Shown here piece by piece: positions 14,430-21,095 of a stretch of DNA of 29,376 nt (position 1 is its first letter; each line of letters begins with the position of its first letter). Both the position numbers and the translations under genes were made by a program. The notes beneath the pieces are model-generated. The model saw only the letters and a list, made by a program, of their open reading frames with translations, had not been told where the DNA came from and made no database searches. Source of the stretch: a virus; the IMG/VR virus record IMGVR_UViG_3300031857_024670, positions 1 through 29,376 of that record; one strand, given 5' to 3'.

Positions 14430-15161
14430 GCTTTCGTTATTTTTTTGCGTCTTAATTGCTTCTTGGAATGATATTCCTGAGCCATTTTCTAAATTATTTA
14501 TCTTGTAGACTTTGTAATTATTCGCAAAGTTTAAACTTTCCGATATGTCTACTAGCTGGTTTGCGCTAACTATTGAGCTTTCCTTTAATGCGTTGTAGCT
14601 CTCAGTCACCATTGAAAAATTATGCTTAAGTGATTCGTTCACTCCTGATTTAACTGAACTAAGCACAGCTTCTGTGAATCCAGGTTCTCCGACCAAGTCG
14701 TAAGTAAAGATTCTCTGTAGGTGTACCTTACCGCTCTCATTAACTTGTCCAGCCGCTCTTGAAGAAACTGAAAGCTGAACTCCACCATCGATAAGAGCTT
14801 TTGCTATTCTACCGTTTGGCGTGTTTTCTAAGATTCTAAGTCTGATGTTTACCTTGCTTCCACCGTCGTAGTTTAAAGCTTCAATTATGTGAGAAGCACT
14901 CTTTAGTGAAACTTCAAAGTTTTGTGGGTGATCAAGCTCTCCTACTAATTGTCTTTTGGAGATCTTTTCGTTAAGGTAGGTTAGGTGAGGAAGATATTCT
15001 TCTTTCTCGTAAACTCTACGATTGTTGTTCATTTGGCCAAAGATGGCACAAACTCCTTCTAGTACAGTTGAACCTGGTGCAGCGTTTTGAACTTGTAATT
15101 TCTGCCCAACGTTCTCTACTATAAGTAGCCAATCATTGTTCTTTGAATTTGAGTTTGACAA
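13173..15161 (-). CDS. Prohead protease-scaffold fusion protein, 662 aa
   Basis: Residues about 10-180 are a T4 gp21-type (peptidase S80, herpesvirus-assemblin-like) prohead protease: V-C-A-I-F-G-Q-M-N-N-N-R-R-V-Y, then G-E-L-D-H-P with His78, then Q-L-S-V-S-S-R-A-A-G with the nucleophilic Ser133 or 134, and D-L-V-G-E-P-G-F. Residues about 245-305 are helical; 306-452 hold ten 14-residue repeats plus a half unit, predicted coiled coil. A Gly-rich hinge (about 451-466) leads to a charged C-terminal region to 662. In T4 the protease (gp21) and the scaffold (gp22) are separate; here one chain carries both, so the scaffold should place the protease inside the prohead. The start codon is TTG at 15161: an in-frame stop lies two codons upstream and the next Met (44) is inside the protease. 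It precedes the capsid gene. Confidence 0.88.
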   Translation of the reverse strand: MSNSNSKNNDWLLIVENVGQKLQVQNAAPGSTVLEGVCAIFGQMNNNRRVYEKEEYLPHLTYLNEKISKRQLVGELDHPQNFEVSLKSASHIIEALNYDGGSKVNIRLRILENTPNGRIAKALIDGGVQLSVSSRAAGQVNESGKVHLQRIFTYDLVGEPGFTEAVLSSVKSGVNESLKHNFSMVTESYNALKESSIVSANQLVDISESLNFANNYKVYKINNLENGSGISFQEAIKTQKNNESMSNFVTQEQMNQYSEVLKSQFSGLKQELKKHKSILESTDNGGSDSQLVGFVNYLAEQLEGVVNYADYLSNKLNESIRYSEHVAETTNHGIEYSSYLGKKLNESINHQDYLAEKLNDNINYSEYLKENLNSSIKTLNNSVKYQNYLAEELDKGLQYSEYIGQGANRMIEFAEYLGENINANRDYAQYIAERLDQNIGYSEYIAESLNGGTVVGGRSVLGGVAGLNESTSIDNLISKVDAVITEVNSSSAKAVLEGKYPFLKVMSENNKKSFHGLDTDSKQAIVEALNGSLWFNENDVLGIMEAVLNHKNENVPNYVRFMPVDYKSLWSEMNESEKNRIHAKAQLYTVNTPYQAKAFWDEMDLRGVQYRIEEGKQQNKLQQLNESQSTEGMMPVNQVVEMQRGYSHSYLENLQRSADLRK
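13806..14246 (-). repeat. Fourteen-residue (42-bp) scaffold repeat array
   Basis: Residues 306-452 of the protease-scaffold protein split cleanly into ten 14-residue units plus one 7-residue half unit (I-K-T-L-N-N-S, 376-382). Consensus is I-x-Y-S-E-Y-L-A-E-x-L-N-x-x. Fourteen residues equal two heptads, which suits a continuous helix or coiled coil, and the half unit keeps heptad phase. At DNA level the copies have diverged while the protein pattern is kept, so this is an old, selected array. Most units include (L/I)-x-E, the T4 gp21 cleavage consensus. Confidence 0.85.
14494..14501 (-). promoter_or_regulatory. Internal ATAAATAA element in protease-scaffold gene
   Basis: The same 8-mer found in four gene leaders occurs here on the coding strand, over the codons for K-I-N-N-L (near residues 220-224). 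It precedes the in-frame ATG at 14429 by 64 nt, further than the 15-20 nt seen elsewhere, so it may be coincidence in AT-rich DNA. Confidence 0.25.
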
Positions 15162-15178
15162 AGCCTAAAAATTTTTTA

Positions 15179-15186
15179 TTATTTAT
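15179..15186 (-). promoter_or_regulatory. Candidate late promoter element ATAAATAA
   Basis: Minus-strand ATAAATAATAAAAA lies 17 nt before the TTG start of the protease-scaffold gene, in the 52-nt gap after the DnaJ gene. The flanks closely match the copy at 3183-3190 (both ATAAATAATAAAAAA). Confidence 0.5.
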
Positions 15187-15213
15187 TAAAGCTATTGTCA
15201 ATTTTTCTGAGTT

Positions 15214-16191
15214 TTATTCTTTTACCGACTCAAATAACTCCTTTATTTTGGATTTATTTTCATCGTTCATTTCTTCTATTGGGGGTAAGATAACGTCTAT
15301 TTTTACTATGTAATCTCCACGTTCACTCTTAGAGATGGCCAAACCTTCACCTGCGACCACAAACTTTATCTTGCTAAGGTTTTTAGGATAGTTTAGGCTA
15401 GCTTCATACTTTTTACCGTTTATCGCCTCTACTCTAATCTTTTCGTTTTCAACTATCGCTGAAACGAATGGGACTTCTAACTTATGAATGATGTTCTTGT
15501 CTTCAATGGAGACTCCTTCTTCCATTTCTATCTTTATCTTAATTATCACATCACCCATTACTGGAACAGCTTCTATTTCTCCCCAAATGTTGGGTGCACT
15601 GTGCATTTCTTCGTGACCCAGCTTTCCTAGCCTAACTGATGTCCAGTATTCTGAACCCTCCTTCTTTATCGTTACCGAAGTCTTCTTTAGGTCGAACTCG
15701 AAACTAACAGTCTTTTCCTCATTTTCTAAAAAGTACTTGATCTTGTCTTCATAGCTTATCTTTCTTCTAGAAAATGCTACTTCTACTTTGGTTCCAGTAA
15801 AAGCCTCGCGTACGCTTATCACCCTTTCGACTATTACATCCAACTGTTCTAAGTTTGGCGGATTATGAGTTCTTCCTTGAGACTTCTTTCCTCTTTCATT
15901 GTTTCTTCTTCGCCAATCGTTGAATCCATCTCCTGAAAAGTCATTTACGAAATCATCAAAGCTAAACTTAAAGTCTCTTTTATTTGGGTTCGTCCTTATG
16001 TCGTATGCTTTCTTTTTATCGGGATCCGATAAGATCGAATATGCGTCAGTGATCCTTTTAAACTTTTCTTCGGCCTCCTTACTTCCGTTGTTCTTGTCAG
16101 GGTGCCATTGCTTTGCTAGGACTCTATATGCTTTTTTTATCTCATCTATTGAAGCGGTTCGACCTAAGCCTAACGTGGAATAGTGATCCAT
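15214..16191 (-). CDS. DnaJ/CbpA-like J-domain co-chaperone
   Basis: Residues 1-65 form a complete J domain (D-H-Y-S-T-L-G-L at the start, H30-P31-D32 in W-H-P-D-K, Y-S-I-L-S-D-P near 52-58), which would stimulate the ATPase of host DnaK. A Lys/Arg and Phe/Asp-rich linker (about 68-105) replaces the G/F region. There is no Cys-rich zinc finger, so this is the type B (CbpA-like) architecture. The C-terminal 200 residues have the beta-rich DnaJ C-terminal pattern, including [10 protein letters not shown] near 280-289 and G-D-Y-I-V-K-I-D-V. The length, 325 aa, is normal for the class. It is the first gene of the capsid-assembly block, so help with folding or assembly of capsid proteins is a reasonable inference. 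Its start is back to back with the glycan island. Confidence 0.9.
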   Translation of the reverse strand: MDHYSTLGLGRTASIDEIKKAYRVLAKQWHPDKNNGSKEAEEKFKRITDAYSILSDPDKKKAYDIRTNPNKRDFKFSFDDFVNDFSGDGFNDWRRRNNERGKKSQGRTHNPPNLEQLDVIVERVISVREAFTGTKVEVAFSRRKISYEDKIKYFLENEEKTVSFEFDLKKTSVTIKKEGSEYWTSVRLGKLGHEEMHSAPNIWGEIEAVPVMGDVIIKIKIEMEEGVSIEDKNIIHKLEVPFVSAIVENEKIRVEAINGKKYEASLNYPKNLSKIKFVVAGEGLAISKSERGDYIVKIDVILPPIEEMNDENKSKIKELFESVKE

Positions 16192-16251
16192 TTAATGGGA
16201 TTTTTTTCTAAACTATTTTATATTATATTGTATAAGAAAAAAAAGTTCTAC

Positions 16252-16866
16252 ATGGGACTAGTAAAGAACCTTAAGGATTTCATGAAGATACACGAAGGAG
16301 AAAAGATCATCGTGTGCGGTTGTGGAACATCCCTTGAAAAACTTAGGAACCACCATGAAGAGTACATAACGATAGGTGTCAATGACGTTCCCGCCATGTT
16401 CGATCCTACTTATCTGTTAGTCACCGACCATCCGGGCAGGTTTTACGGTAAGCGAAAAGAGCTAGTTCAAAACTCTAGTGCAAAGTATCTTTTTACTTGC
16501 ACCAAGGGTTGGAGACACCCAAACCTAGTTCATTTTGAGCTTGGTTCCAAAGAGCTAAAGAGCCTAGATAGCGATTCTAGAATAGACCATTTTTTAAACT
16601 CACCATATGTTGCAGTAAGCCTAGCCTACAAGATGGGAGCAAAGCATATAGGTCTTCTTGGAGTAGACTTCACAAATGGCCACTTCTACAATCGAGACGA
16701 CGGTTCTCATCCATTGATAAAGGCGAATTACCTTAGGCGTCTAAATTCAGCATATCAAGTAATGGTCAACGAGTTAGCCAAAAGAGGAACTTCACTCTAT
16801 AACCTAAGCGACATCAGTAAGATTGAGATTCCAAAGATCTCTCTAGAAAAATTTAAAGAGCTATGA
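16252..16866 (+). CDS. Nucleotide-sugar or glycosyl transfer protein, DUF115/GT42-like N-terminus
   Basis: First gene of the glycan island, 204 aa from the ATG at 16252. An in-frame ATG at 16183 would overlap the divergent DnaJ start and add a hydrophobic, Lys-rich leader that looks non-coding, so I prefer the inner one. The core begins E-K-I-I-V-C-G-C-G-T-S-L-E-K-L (near 17-31), a Rossmann-like strand-loop like the G-x-G-P-S-L motif of DUF115 and GT42 (sialyltransferase) proteins. Y-I-T-I-G-V-N-D-V and Y-L-L-V-T-D-H-P follow, then I-G-L-L-G-V-D-F. It overlaps the NeuA-like gene by ATGA. A role in handling or transferring the activated sugar is plausible, but family membership is not firm. 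Confidence 0.7.
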   Translation: MGLVKNLKDFMKIHEGEKIIVCGCGTSLEKLRNHHEEYITIGVNDVPAMFDPTYLLVTDHPGRFYGKRKELVQNSSAKYLFTCTKGWRHPNLVHFELGSKELKSLDSDSRIDHFLNSPYVAVSLAYKMGAKHIGLLGVDFTNGHFYNRDDGSHPLIKANYLRRLNSAYQVMVNELAKRGTSLYNLSDISKIEIPKISLEKFKEL

Positions 16867-17501
16867 AGATAATAATCCCAGCTAGGGAAGGATCTAAAGG
16901 TTTTCCTCACAAGAACAGAAAACTCTTTAAGTATACAGTACAGTCTATTCCAGTAGCAGTTAGGGAAAACGTTTACGTGACTAGTGATGATACTAAGATA
17001 CTTAAGATGGCCAAAAATTCTGGCTTTAATTGTATAGAACGACCTGCAGACTTAGCACAAGACACGACCTCAATGAAAGAGGTGATCGTTCATGCCTTAA
17101 GCGAAATGAAGGTGGACGACAACGAGCTAGTAGCAGTACTGTATCTCACCTATCCTGAGAGAAGATGGATAGACTTGATGGATGCTGTTGCGTTTTACCT
17201 CATAATGGAACCCGCAATGCCAGTAAGCTCTCTTCTCTGTAAAAAGAAGGTAAAGAGCAACCCTTTTCTCTGCATGTACGATCTTGGACATAGAGGTAAA
17301 CAAATCATAAAACACGATCTATATCGTCGTCAAGACTATTTAGATTGCTTCGAGCTATCTCACTTCATCGTTTTGTTACGACCTGGGAACATAGATAACC
17401 TAAACAACAATCTCTATGATAGCGAAACCTTGTTTTGGGAGATTGAGGACAAAGTCGATGTCGACCATGAAAAAGATTTTTTAAAGATTAATGCGAACTG
17501 A
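16863..17501 (+). CDS. neuA: CMP-nonulosonate (sialate) cytidylyltransferase, NeuA-like
   Basis: The enzyme would activate a sialic-acid-type sugar with CTP to CMP-sugar. The diagnostic N-terminal motif is I-I-P-A-R-E-G-S-K-G-F-P-H-K-N (3-17), the CTP-binding loop of acylneuraminate cytidylyltransferases. V-T-S-D-D-T-K-I-L (39-47), E-R-P-A-D-L-A-Q-D (59-67) and the acidic E-I-E-D-K-V-D-V-D (near 193-201) are further family landmarks. The length, 212 aa, is slightly under the usual 220-230. The substrate cannot be fixed from sequence: sialic, legionaminic, pseudaminic or a related acid, or possibly a Kdo-type sugar. It overlaps the gene before by four bases and the gene after by eleven. With the NeuB-like synthase at 27821 it brackets the island. 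Confidence 0.88.
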   Translation: MKIIIPAREGSKGFPHKNRKLFKYTVQSIPVAVRENVYVTSDDTKILKMAKNSGFNCIERPADLAQDTTSMKEVIVHALSEMKVDDNELVAVLYLTYPERRWIDLMDAVAFYLIMEPAMPVSSLLCKKKVKSNPFLCMYDLGHRGKQIIKHDLYRRQDYLDCFELSHFIVLLRPGNIDNLNNNLYDSETLFWEIEDKVDVDHEKDFLKINAN

Positions 17502-19038
17502 TATAAGTGTAACTATAGAATTATCTGAAGATACTTCAATGCTGACTAAGGTCAGTTTAAAGTCTTTTATAGAACACAATAAATGGTTTAATGGAACAGT
17601 TTATCTTTTGACATTTACTGATCTTCCTATTAAAACCAAGACTCTATCTGAAATAAAAATGATTTATCCTCAAATCGAAGTATTGAACATTACTGACGAT
17701 AGGATAATAGCAAGAGCGATCTCTTCAATTAAATCAAATAGCAAGGAAGTTTTTTCGAGTCTGATCGACTGTTTAAAGTTAGGAGCTCTGTTAATAGATG
17801 GGAATGTTTTATACTTGTCACACAGGTCACTCTTTCTTTCTAGCGTTGAATTCATGTTAAGCGAACGCGAAATAATAGTCTCTCAAATATTGAATTCTGA
17901 TTCCTCCTCTATTTTTTACATGACCGATAACATAGACAAGTCTTCTATGTTAACTAACATTTGTAATTCTCTCATGATGGAAGATTCCTTTTTCTCAAAG
18001 AGAAAAATAGACTTAGCGTTCTCTACTGAATTTAAGAAAGCGTCTTCTATACAATTCATACCTGCATCTAAAGCATCAACTTCTTCCAATTATTCAGATC
18101 GATATTTTACAAAACTTAAAGCCAATTTAAGTGAACTTGCATGCCTTCATTTTGAAGAAAAGATGCTAAACAGTCCATTGCACACAAAAATAAACCAGTT
18201 ATGGTTACATAAGGCCAGAAACGTCAAGTTATTTACTAATAAACCTGCAAGCGTTGAGCACCGTAATGTCTTAACCAAGACGTCTAATCTAGAATACATA
18301 AAGTCTACTGTCTCTATCTCAGACGTTGAGAAAAACTTTAAAGTCTCAGTAATAATACCTGCATATAAAGCAGAAGCTTATATCGAAGAGTGTTTAGATT
18401 CAATAATAAGACAGACGACATCAGCCGAACTTGAAATTTTAATCGGTATTGATAACTGTGAATCTACTTTGAAAAGACTTAAACAAATAAAAAACAAATA
18501 CCCTAACCTTAGGGTATTTTATTCTAATAGTTCTTTGGGTGCATACGTCATGCGAAACACTCTTAGTGAAATGGTAAAACATGATCACATACTTTTCTTT
18601 GACGCTGACGATATCATGATTCCATCAATGATTTCATCAATCTTAAGAAAATACAAAAATTCAAGTCCAGTTAGATTCAAATACATCAACTTTAATCAGG
18701 GAGAAGATCCAATTAAGAGGATCTCCCCTCATCCTAAACCTTCACACGGTGTTTTCTTTATATCACGTAATCTATTCAATAGAATTGGAGGATTTCAAAA
18801 CTGGCCGTGTGGAGCAGACACTGAATTCATGAAAAGGTGCAGCGTCAATAAGATACACGACACAATAATAAACGCCCCTCTTTTCTACAGAAGAATTCAC
18901 TCAACTAGTCTGACTCAAAATCCAGAAACAGGTTATCGTTCTAATGTAAGGTCCCAGATAAACCTAAGAATAAAAAACATGATAGATTGGAGCATTCCTA
19001 TCCATAGAGTAACTTCAAAAATAAGTCAGATTCAATGA
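17491..19038 (+). CDS. Two-domain protein with C-terminal family 2 glycosyltransferase
   Basis: Residues about 283-500 are a GT2 (GT-A fold) domain: V-S-V-I-I-P-A-Y-K-A-E-A-Y-I-E-E (285-300) and the metal/nucleotide-sugar motif D-A-D-D at 371-374, then G-G-F-Q-N-W-P-C-G-A-D-T-E-F (near 434-447). Residues 1-280 are a separate domain with a nucleotide-fold-like start (I-S-V-T-I-E-L-S-E-D) and L-L-I-D-G-N-V-L-Y-L-S (100-110), faintly like GT8 enzymes but with no clear D-x-D, so it may be an inactive or unknown transferase-like domain. The GT2 domain is a close paralogue of the whole protein at 20370-21074. It overlaps NeuA by 11 bases and the next gene by ATGA. Confidence 0.88.
   Translation: MRTDISVTIELSEDTSMLTKVSLKSFIEHNKWFNGTVYLLTFTDLPIKTKTLSEIKMIYPQIEVLNITDDRIIARAISSIKSNSKEVFSSLIDCLKLGALLIDGNVLYLSHRSLFLSSVEFMLSEREIIVSQILNSDSSSIFYMTDNIDKSSMLTNICNSLMMEDSFFSKRKIDLAFSTEFKKASSIQFIPASKASTSSNYSDRYFTKLKANLSELACLHFEEKMLNSPLHTKINQLWLHKARNVKLFTNKPASVEHRNVLTKTSNLEYIKSTVSISDVEKNFKVSVIIPAYKAEAYIEECLDSIIRQTTSAELEILIGIDNCESTLKRLKQIKNKYPNLRVFYSNSSLGAYVMRNTLSEMVKHDHILFFDADDIMIPSMISSILRKYKNSSPVRFKYINFNQGEDPIKRISPHPKPSHGVFFISRNLFNRIGGFQNWPCGADTEFMKRCSVNKIHDTIINAPLFYRRIHSTSLTQNPETGYRSNVRSQINLRIKNMIDWSIPIHRVTSKISQIQ
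18496..18519 (+). other. Intragenic perfect hairpin followed by T-rich tract
   Basis: AAATACCCTAA and TTAGGGTATTT form an 11-bp perfect inverted repeat around CC, followed by TATTCTAAT. It lies inside the GT2 coding region (codons for K-Y-P-N-L-R-V-F-Y). The shape is terminator-like and it could cause partial termination or affect RNA processing. It may also be chance. Confidence 0.4.
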
Positions 19039-19622
19039 AACATTCAATAGTAACTAGGATAAATTTTACAGACCTTTCTCTAATGGGTGAATATTTAAAG
19101 ATCACCAAAGAGATACTCATACCTGCATTAAAGTCTCAAACAGTAAAGGCTTTTGAGTGGATAGTTCTCACAAATGTTGAAACACTAGACATATTGAAAT
19201 CTGAATTAGACTATCCATTCACTCCACTCTTTAGTAACCCTGAGTGTCACTCTTATCTAATCAAAAATAATATCAATATTCAGACTAGACATGACTGTGA
19301 CGATTATATGTCTCCTAACTACGTTGAGGAAATACAAAGGCTCTACTTACAAAACCGTAAAAGACATAAGACTTTTTTGATACAGGCACAACCGACACAA
19401 CTATTGTATCAAACCGGAGAAGAGATTGAGCTTAAACCTTATAGTAATCAAAGGTGCTCAATGTTTCTTTCTTTATGTCAAGAAAAAGTAGAAAATCACA
19501 TTTTTGAAAGAAAGCACATCCAGATGTATGAAATAACTAGCACAGTAATAACTATTCCGACTGGTTATGCTAAGTGGGTGATACACGGAAAAAACAGATC
19601 AGTTCTTGAAAAAAAGAAATAA
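19035..19622 (+). CDS. Putative glycosyltransferase, rhamnosyltransferase-like (GT-A), 195 aa
   Basis: Features point to a short GT-A transferase resembling the putative rhamnosyltransferase family (as I remember PF11316): I-L-I-P-A-L-K-S-Q-T-V-K-A-F-E-W-I-V-L-T-N (27-47) then T-R-H-D-C-D-D-Y-M-S (84-93), where D87-C-D89-D90 would be the metal/nucleotide-sugar motif. The C-terminal third has no recognisable signature and ends basic (L-E-K-K-K). It is shorter than typical members (about 250-300 aa), so it may be reduced. It overlaps the preceding gene by ATGA and is followed after two bases by another glycosyltransferase gene. Confidence 0.7.
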   Translation: MKHSIVTRINFTDLSLMGEYLKITKEILIPALKSQTVKAFEWIVLTNVETLDILKSELDYPFTPLFSNPECHSYLIKNNINIQTRHDCDDYMSPNYVEEIQRLYLQNRKRHKTFLIQAQPTQLLYQTGEEIELKPYSNQRCSMFLSLCQEKVENHIFERKHIQMYEITSTVITIPTGYAKWVIHGKNRSVLEKKK

Positions 19623-19624
19623 AA

Positions 19625-20389
19625 ATGGATTCTAAAAAACTAGACATATGTGTGGTTACATACAACCGATTAGAATATTTAAAGCTTTGCGTGTGGTCTA
19701 TACTTGCTTCTACTAAAGTAGACTATAGATTGTTTGTGATATCCGACAATTCTACTGATGGAACAAATGAATGGCTCCTTGAAATGAAAGATCTTGGGAA
19801 GATAGATGAAGTCATAATAAATCCTGAAAATTTGGGTAGTGCTGAGTCCTTTAACAAAGTAATAAGAGCAACTTCTTCAGAGTATTTTGTGATGACTTGT
19901 GATGACATGTGGTTTCATAGAGGCTGGGATCACGCATGTCTTAGAATACTAAAAGAGAAACAAGATTGCGGATTAGTCACCTTTTTCAATTTTCCAATAA
20001 ATCCAAACGATACTCAACTTAAAGTGATAAATGACCACACGTACTTTAGACAAAGCACAGGCCTAGGTTCTACTATGATTAATAGAGAGCTTTTTGATGC
20101 GACCGGCGGATTCTTTTTACCAGAAGGTTTAAAGATGGGATATTTTGCTAGGGAGTTTTGTAAAAAAACAGCAGGCACTAAGTTAAGCAGAAAAAAACAG
20201 TATCTGACCAATCCTTTCTATTCTGAACAAATGGATCGACACAACCCTGGAAGCACAGAAAAGCTTCCTCCCAAGTTGTCACAAGAACACTTTTATACAG
20301 AATACAATAATAGGCGAGGATCCGAAAAGCGGAAGTATCTAGCCAACACAAATTTTCCTGTCAAATCAAATGAAAAACCTAAAAAATAA
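19625..20389 (+). CDS. Family 2 glycosyltransferase, 254 aa
   Basis: The GT2 pattern is clear: L-D-I-C-V-V-T-Y-N-R-L-E-Y-L (6-19), V-I-S-D-N-S-T-D-G-T (38-47), P-E-N-L-G-S-A-E-S-F-N (67-77) and the acidic pair T-C-D-D-M-W (91-96), which would bind the metal and nucleotide-sugar. G-L-G-S-T-M-I and G-G-F-F follow in the acceptor region. No membrane span is present, so a soluble enzyme acting at the cytoplasmic face or on a soluble acceptor. Donor and acceptor are unknown. The C-terminal tail is Lys-rich. Its end overlaps the next transferase gene by 20 bases in another frame. Confidence 0.9.
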   Translation: MDSKKLDICVVTYNRLEYLKLCVWSILASTKVDYRLFVISDNSTDGTNEWLLEMKDLGKIDEVIINPENLGSAESFNKVIRATSSEYFVMTCDDMWFHRGWDHACLRILKEKQDCGLVTFFNFPINPNDTQLKVINDHTYFRQSTGLGSTMINRELFDATGGFFLPEGLKMGYFAREFCKKTAGTKLSRKKQYLTNPFYSEQMDRHNPGSTEKLPPKLSQEHFYTEYNNRRGSEKRKYLANTNFPVKSNEKPKK

Positions 20390-21074
20390 AATAGGAGTCA
20401 GCGTAATAATCTCAGCTCATTCAGCTGAGTCTTATATTGAGGAGTGTGTGACCTCAATCGCAGCTCAGACCTATTTTAAAGATTTTAAAGACTATGAGAT
20501 ATTAGTTGGAGTAGATGGCTGTTTGTCCACATTAAACGAGATGATCAGGCTTAAAGAAACTATCAAGAACTTAAAAGTGTTGTGGTTTCCAGTTAATTCA
20601 GGCCCATATTTAGTCTTCAACACCCTAGTATCAGTGTGTAACTTTGAAGCAGTCTCAGTTTTTGGCGCAGACGACATAATGGATAAAACTTTTGTTGAAC
20701 ACAATATAAGTCTCTTAAAAAACAAGTCTTGCGTTTTTGCAAGAGGCGCCAATTTTAATCATCCAAACAAGGAAGAAATCACTAGAGAATACAATCCAGA
20801 CGGGGTGATCACATTCAACCGACTTGACTTTTTGTCGGTGAACGGCTTTGAAAAGTGGAGATGCGGAGCGGACAGCGACCTTAAAGTCAGATTCAAGATA
20901 GCAGGTTTAGACTTGATCAATTCTAAGTCTACCACCTTTTTACGTAGGGTTCATGAAAACAGTCTGACTTCCAGTCGAAGCAAGTATGGATTTGGTGGAG
21001 AATACCGAAAAAAAATACAAGCAATAGTCCGATCTAGAACCAACGCCAAAATAAAACTACAGTGTTCTTTCTAA
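20370..21074 (+). CDS. Family 2 glycosyltransferase, paralogue of the 17491-19038 C-terminal domain
   Basis: A 234-aa single-domain GT2 protein. V-S-V-I-I-S-A-H-S-A-E-S-Y-I-E-E-C (10-26) and V-F-G-A-D-D-I-M (97-104) give the nucleotide-sugar site. Many segments match the C-terminal domain of the 515-aa protein: Y-I-E-E-C, E-I-L-V-G-V-D, N-G-F-E-K-W-R-C-G-A-D-S-D versus G-G-F-Q-N-W-P-C-G-A-D-T-E, R-R-V-H-E-N-S-L-T versus R-R-I-H-S-T-S-L-T. The two probably arose by duplication. The metal motif is G-A-D-D here rather than D-A-D-D, which may alter donor use. It starts inside the end of the previous gene. Confidence 0.88.
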   Translation: MKNLKNKIGVSVIISAHSAESYIEECVTSIAAQTYFKDFKDYEILVGVDGCLSTLNEMIRLKETIKNLKVLWFPVNSGPYLVFNTLVSVCNFEAVSVFGADDIMDKTFVEHNISLLKNKSCVFARGANFNHPNKEEITREYNPDGVITFNRLDFLSVNGFEKWRCGADSDLKVRFKIAGLDLINSKSTTFLRRVHENSLTSSRSKYGFGGEYRKKIQAIVRSRTNAKIKLQCSF

Positions 21075-21095
21075 CTATCAAATAATTTGACATAT

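Noticed and set aside
16183-16251. Upstream in-frame ATG (16183) for the first glycan-island gene
   Set aside because: It would overlap the divergent DnaJ start and encode a T/A-rich leader of Phe, Ile and Lys that looks like promoter DNA; the conserved strand begins after ATG 16252.
21087-21095. TTG start at 21087 for the AT-rich transferase
   Set aside because: An ATG three codons later sits directly before the conserved first strand and the upstream codons add nothing.
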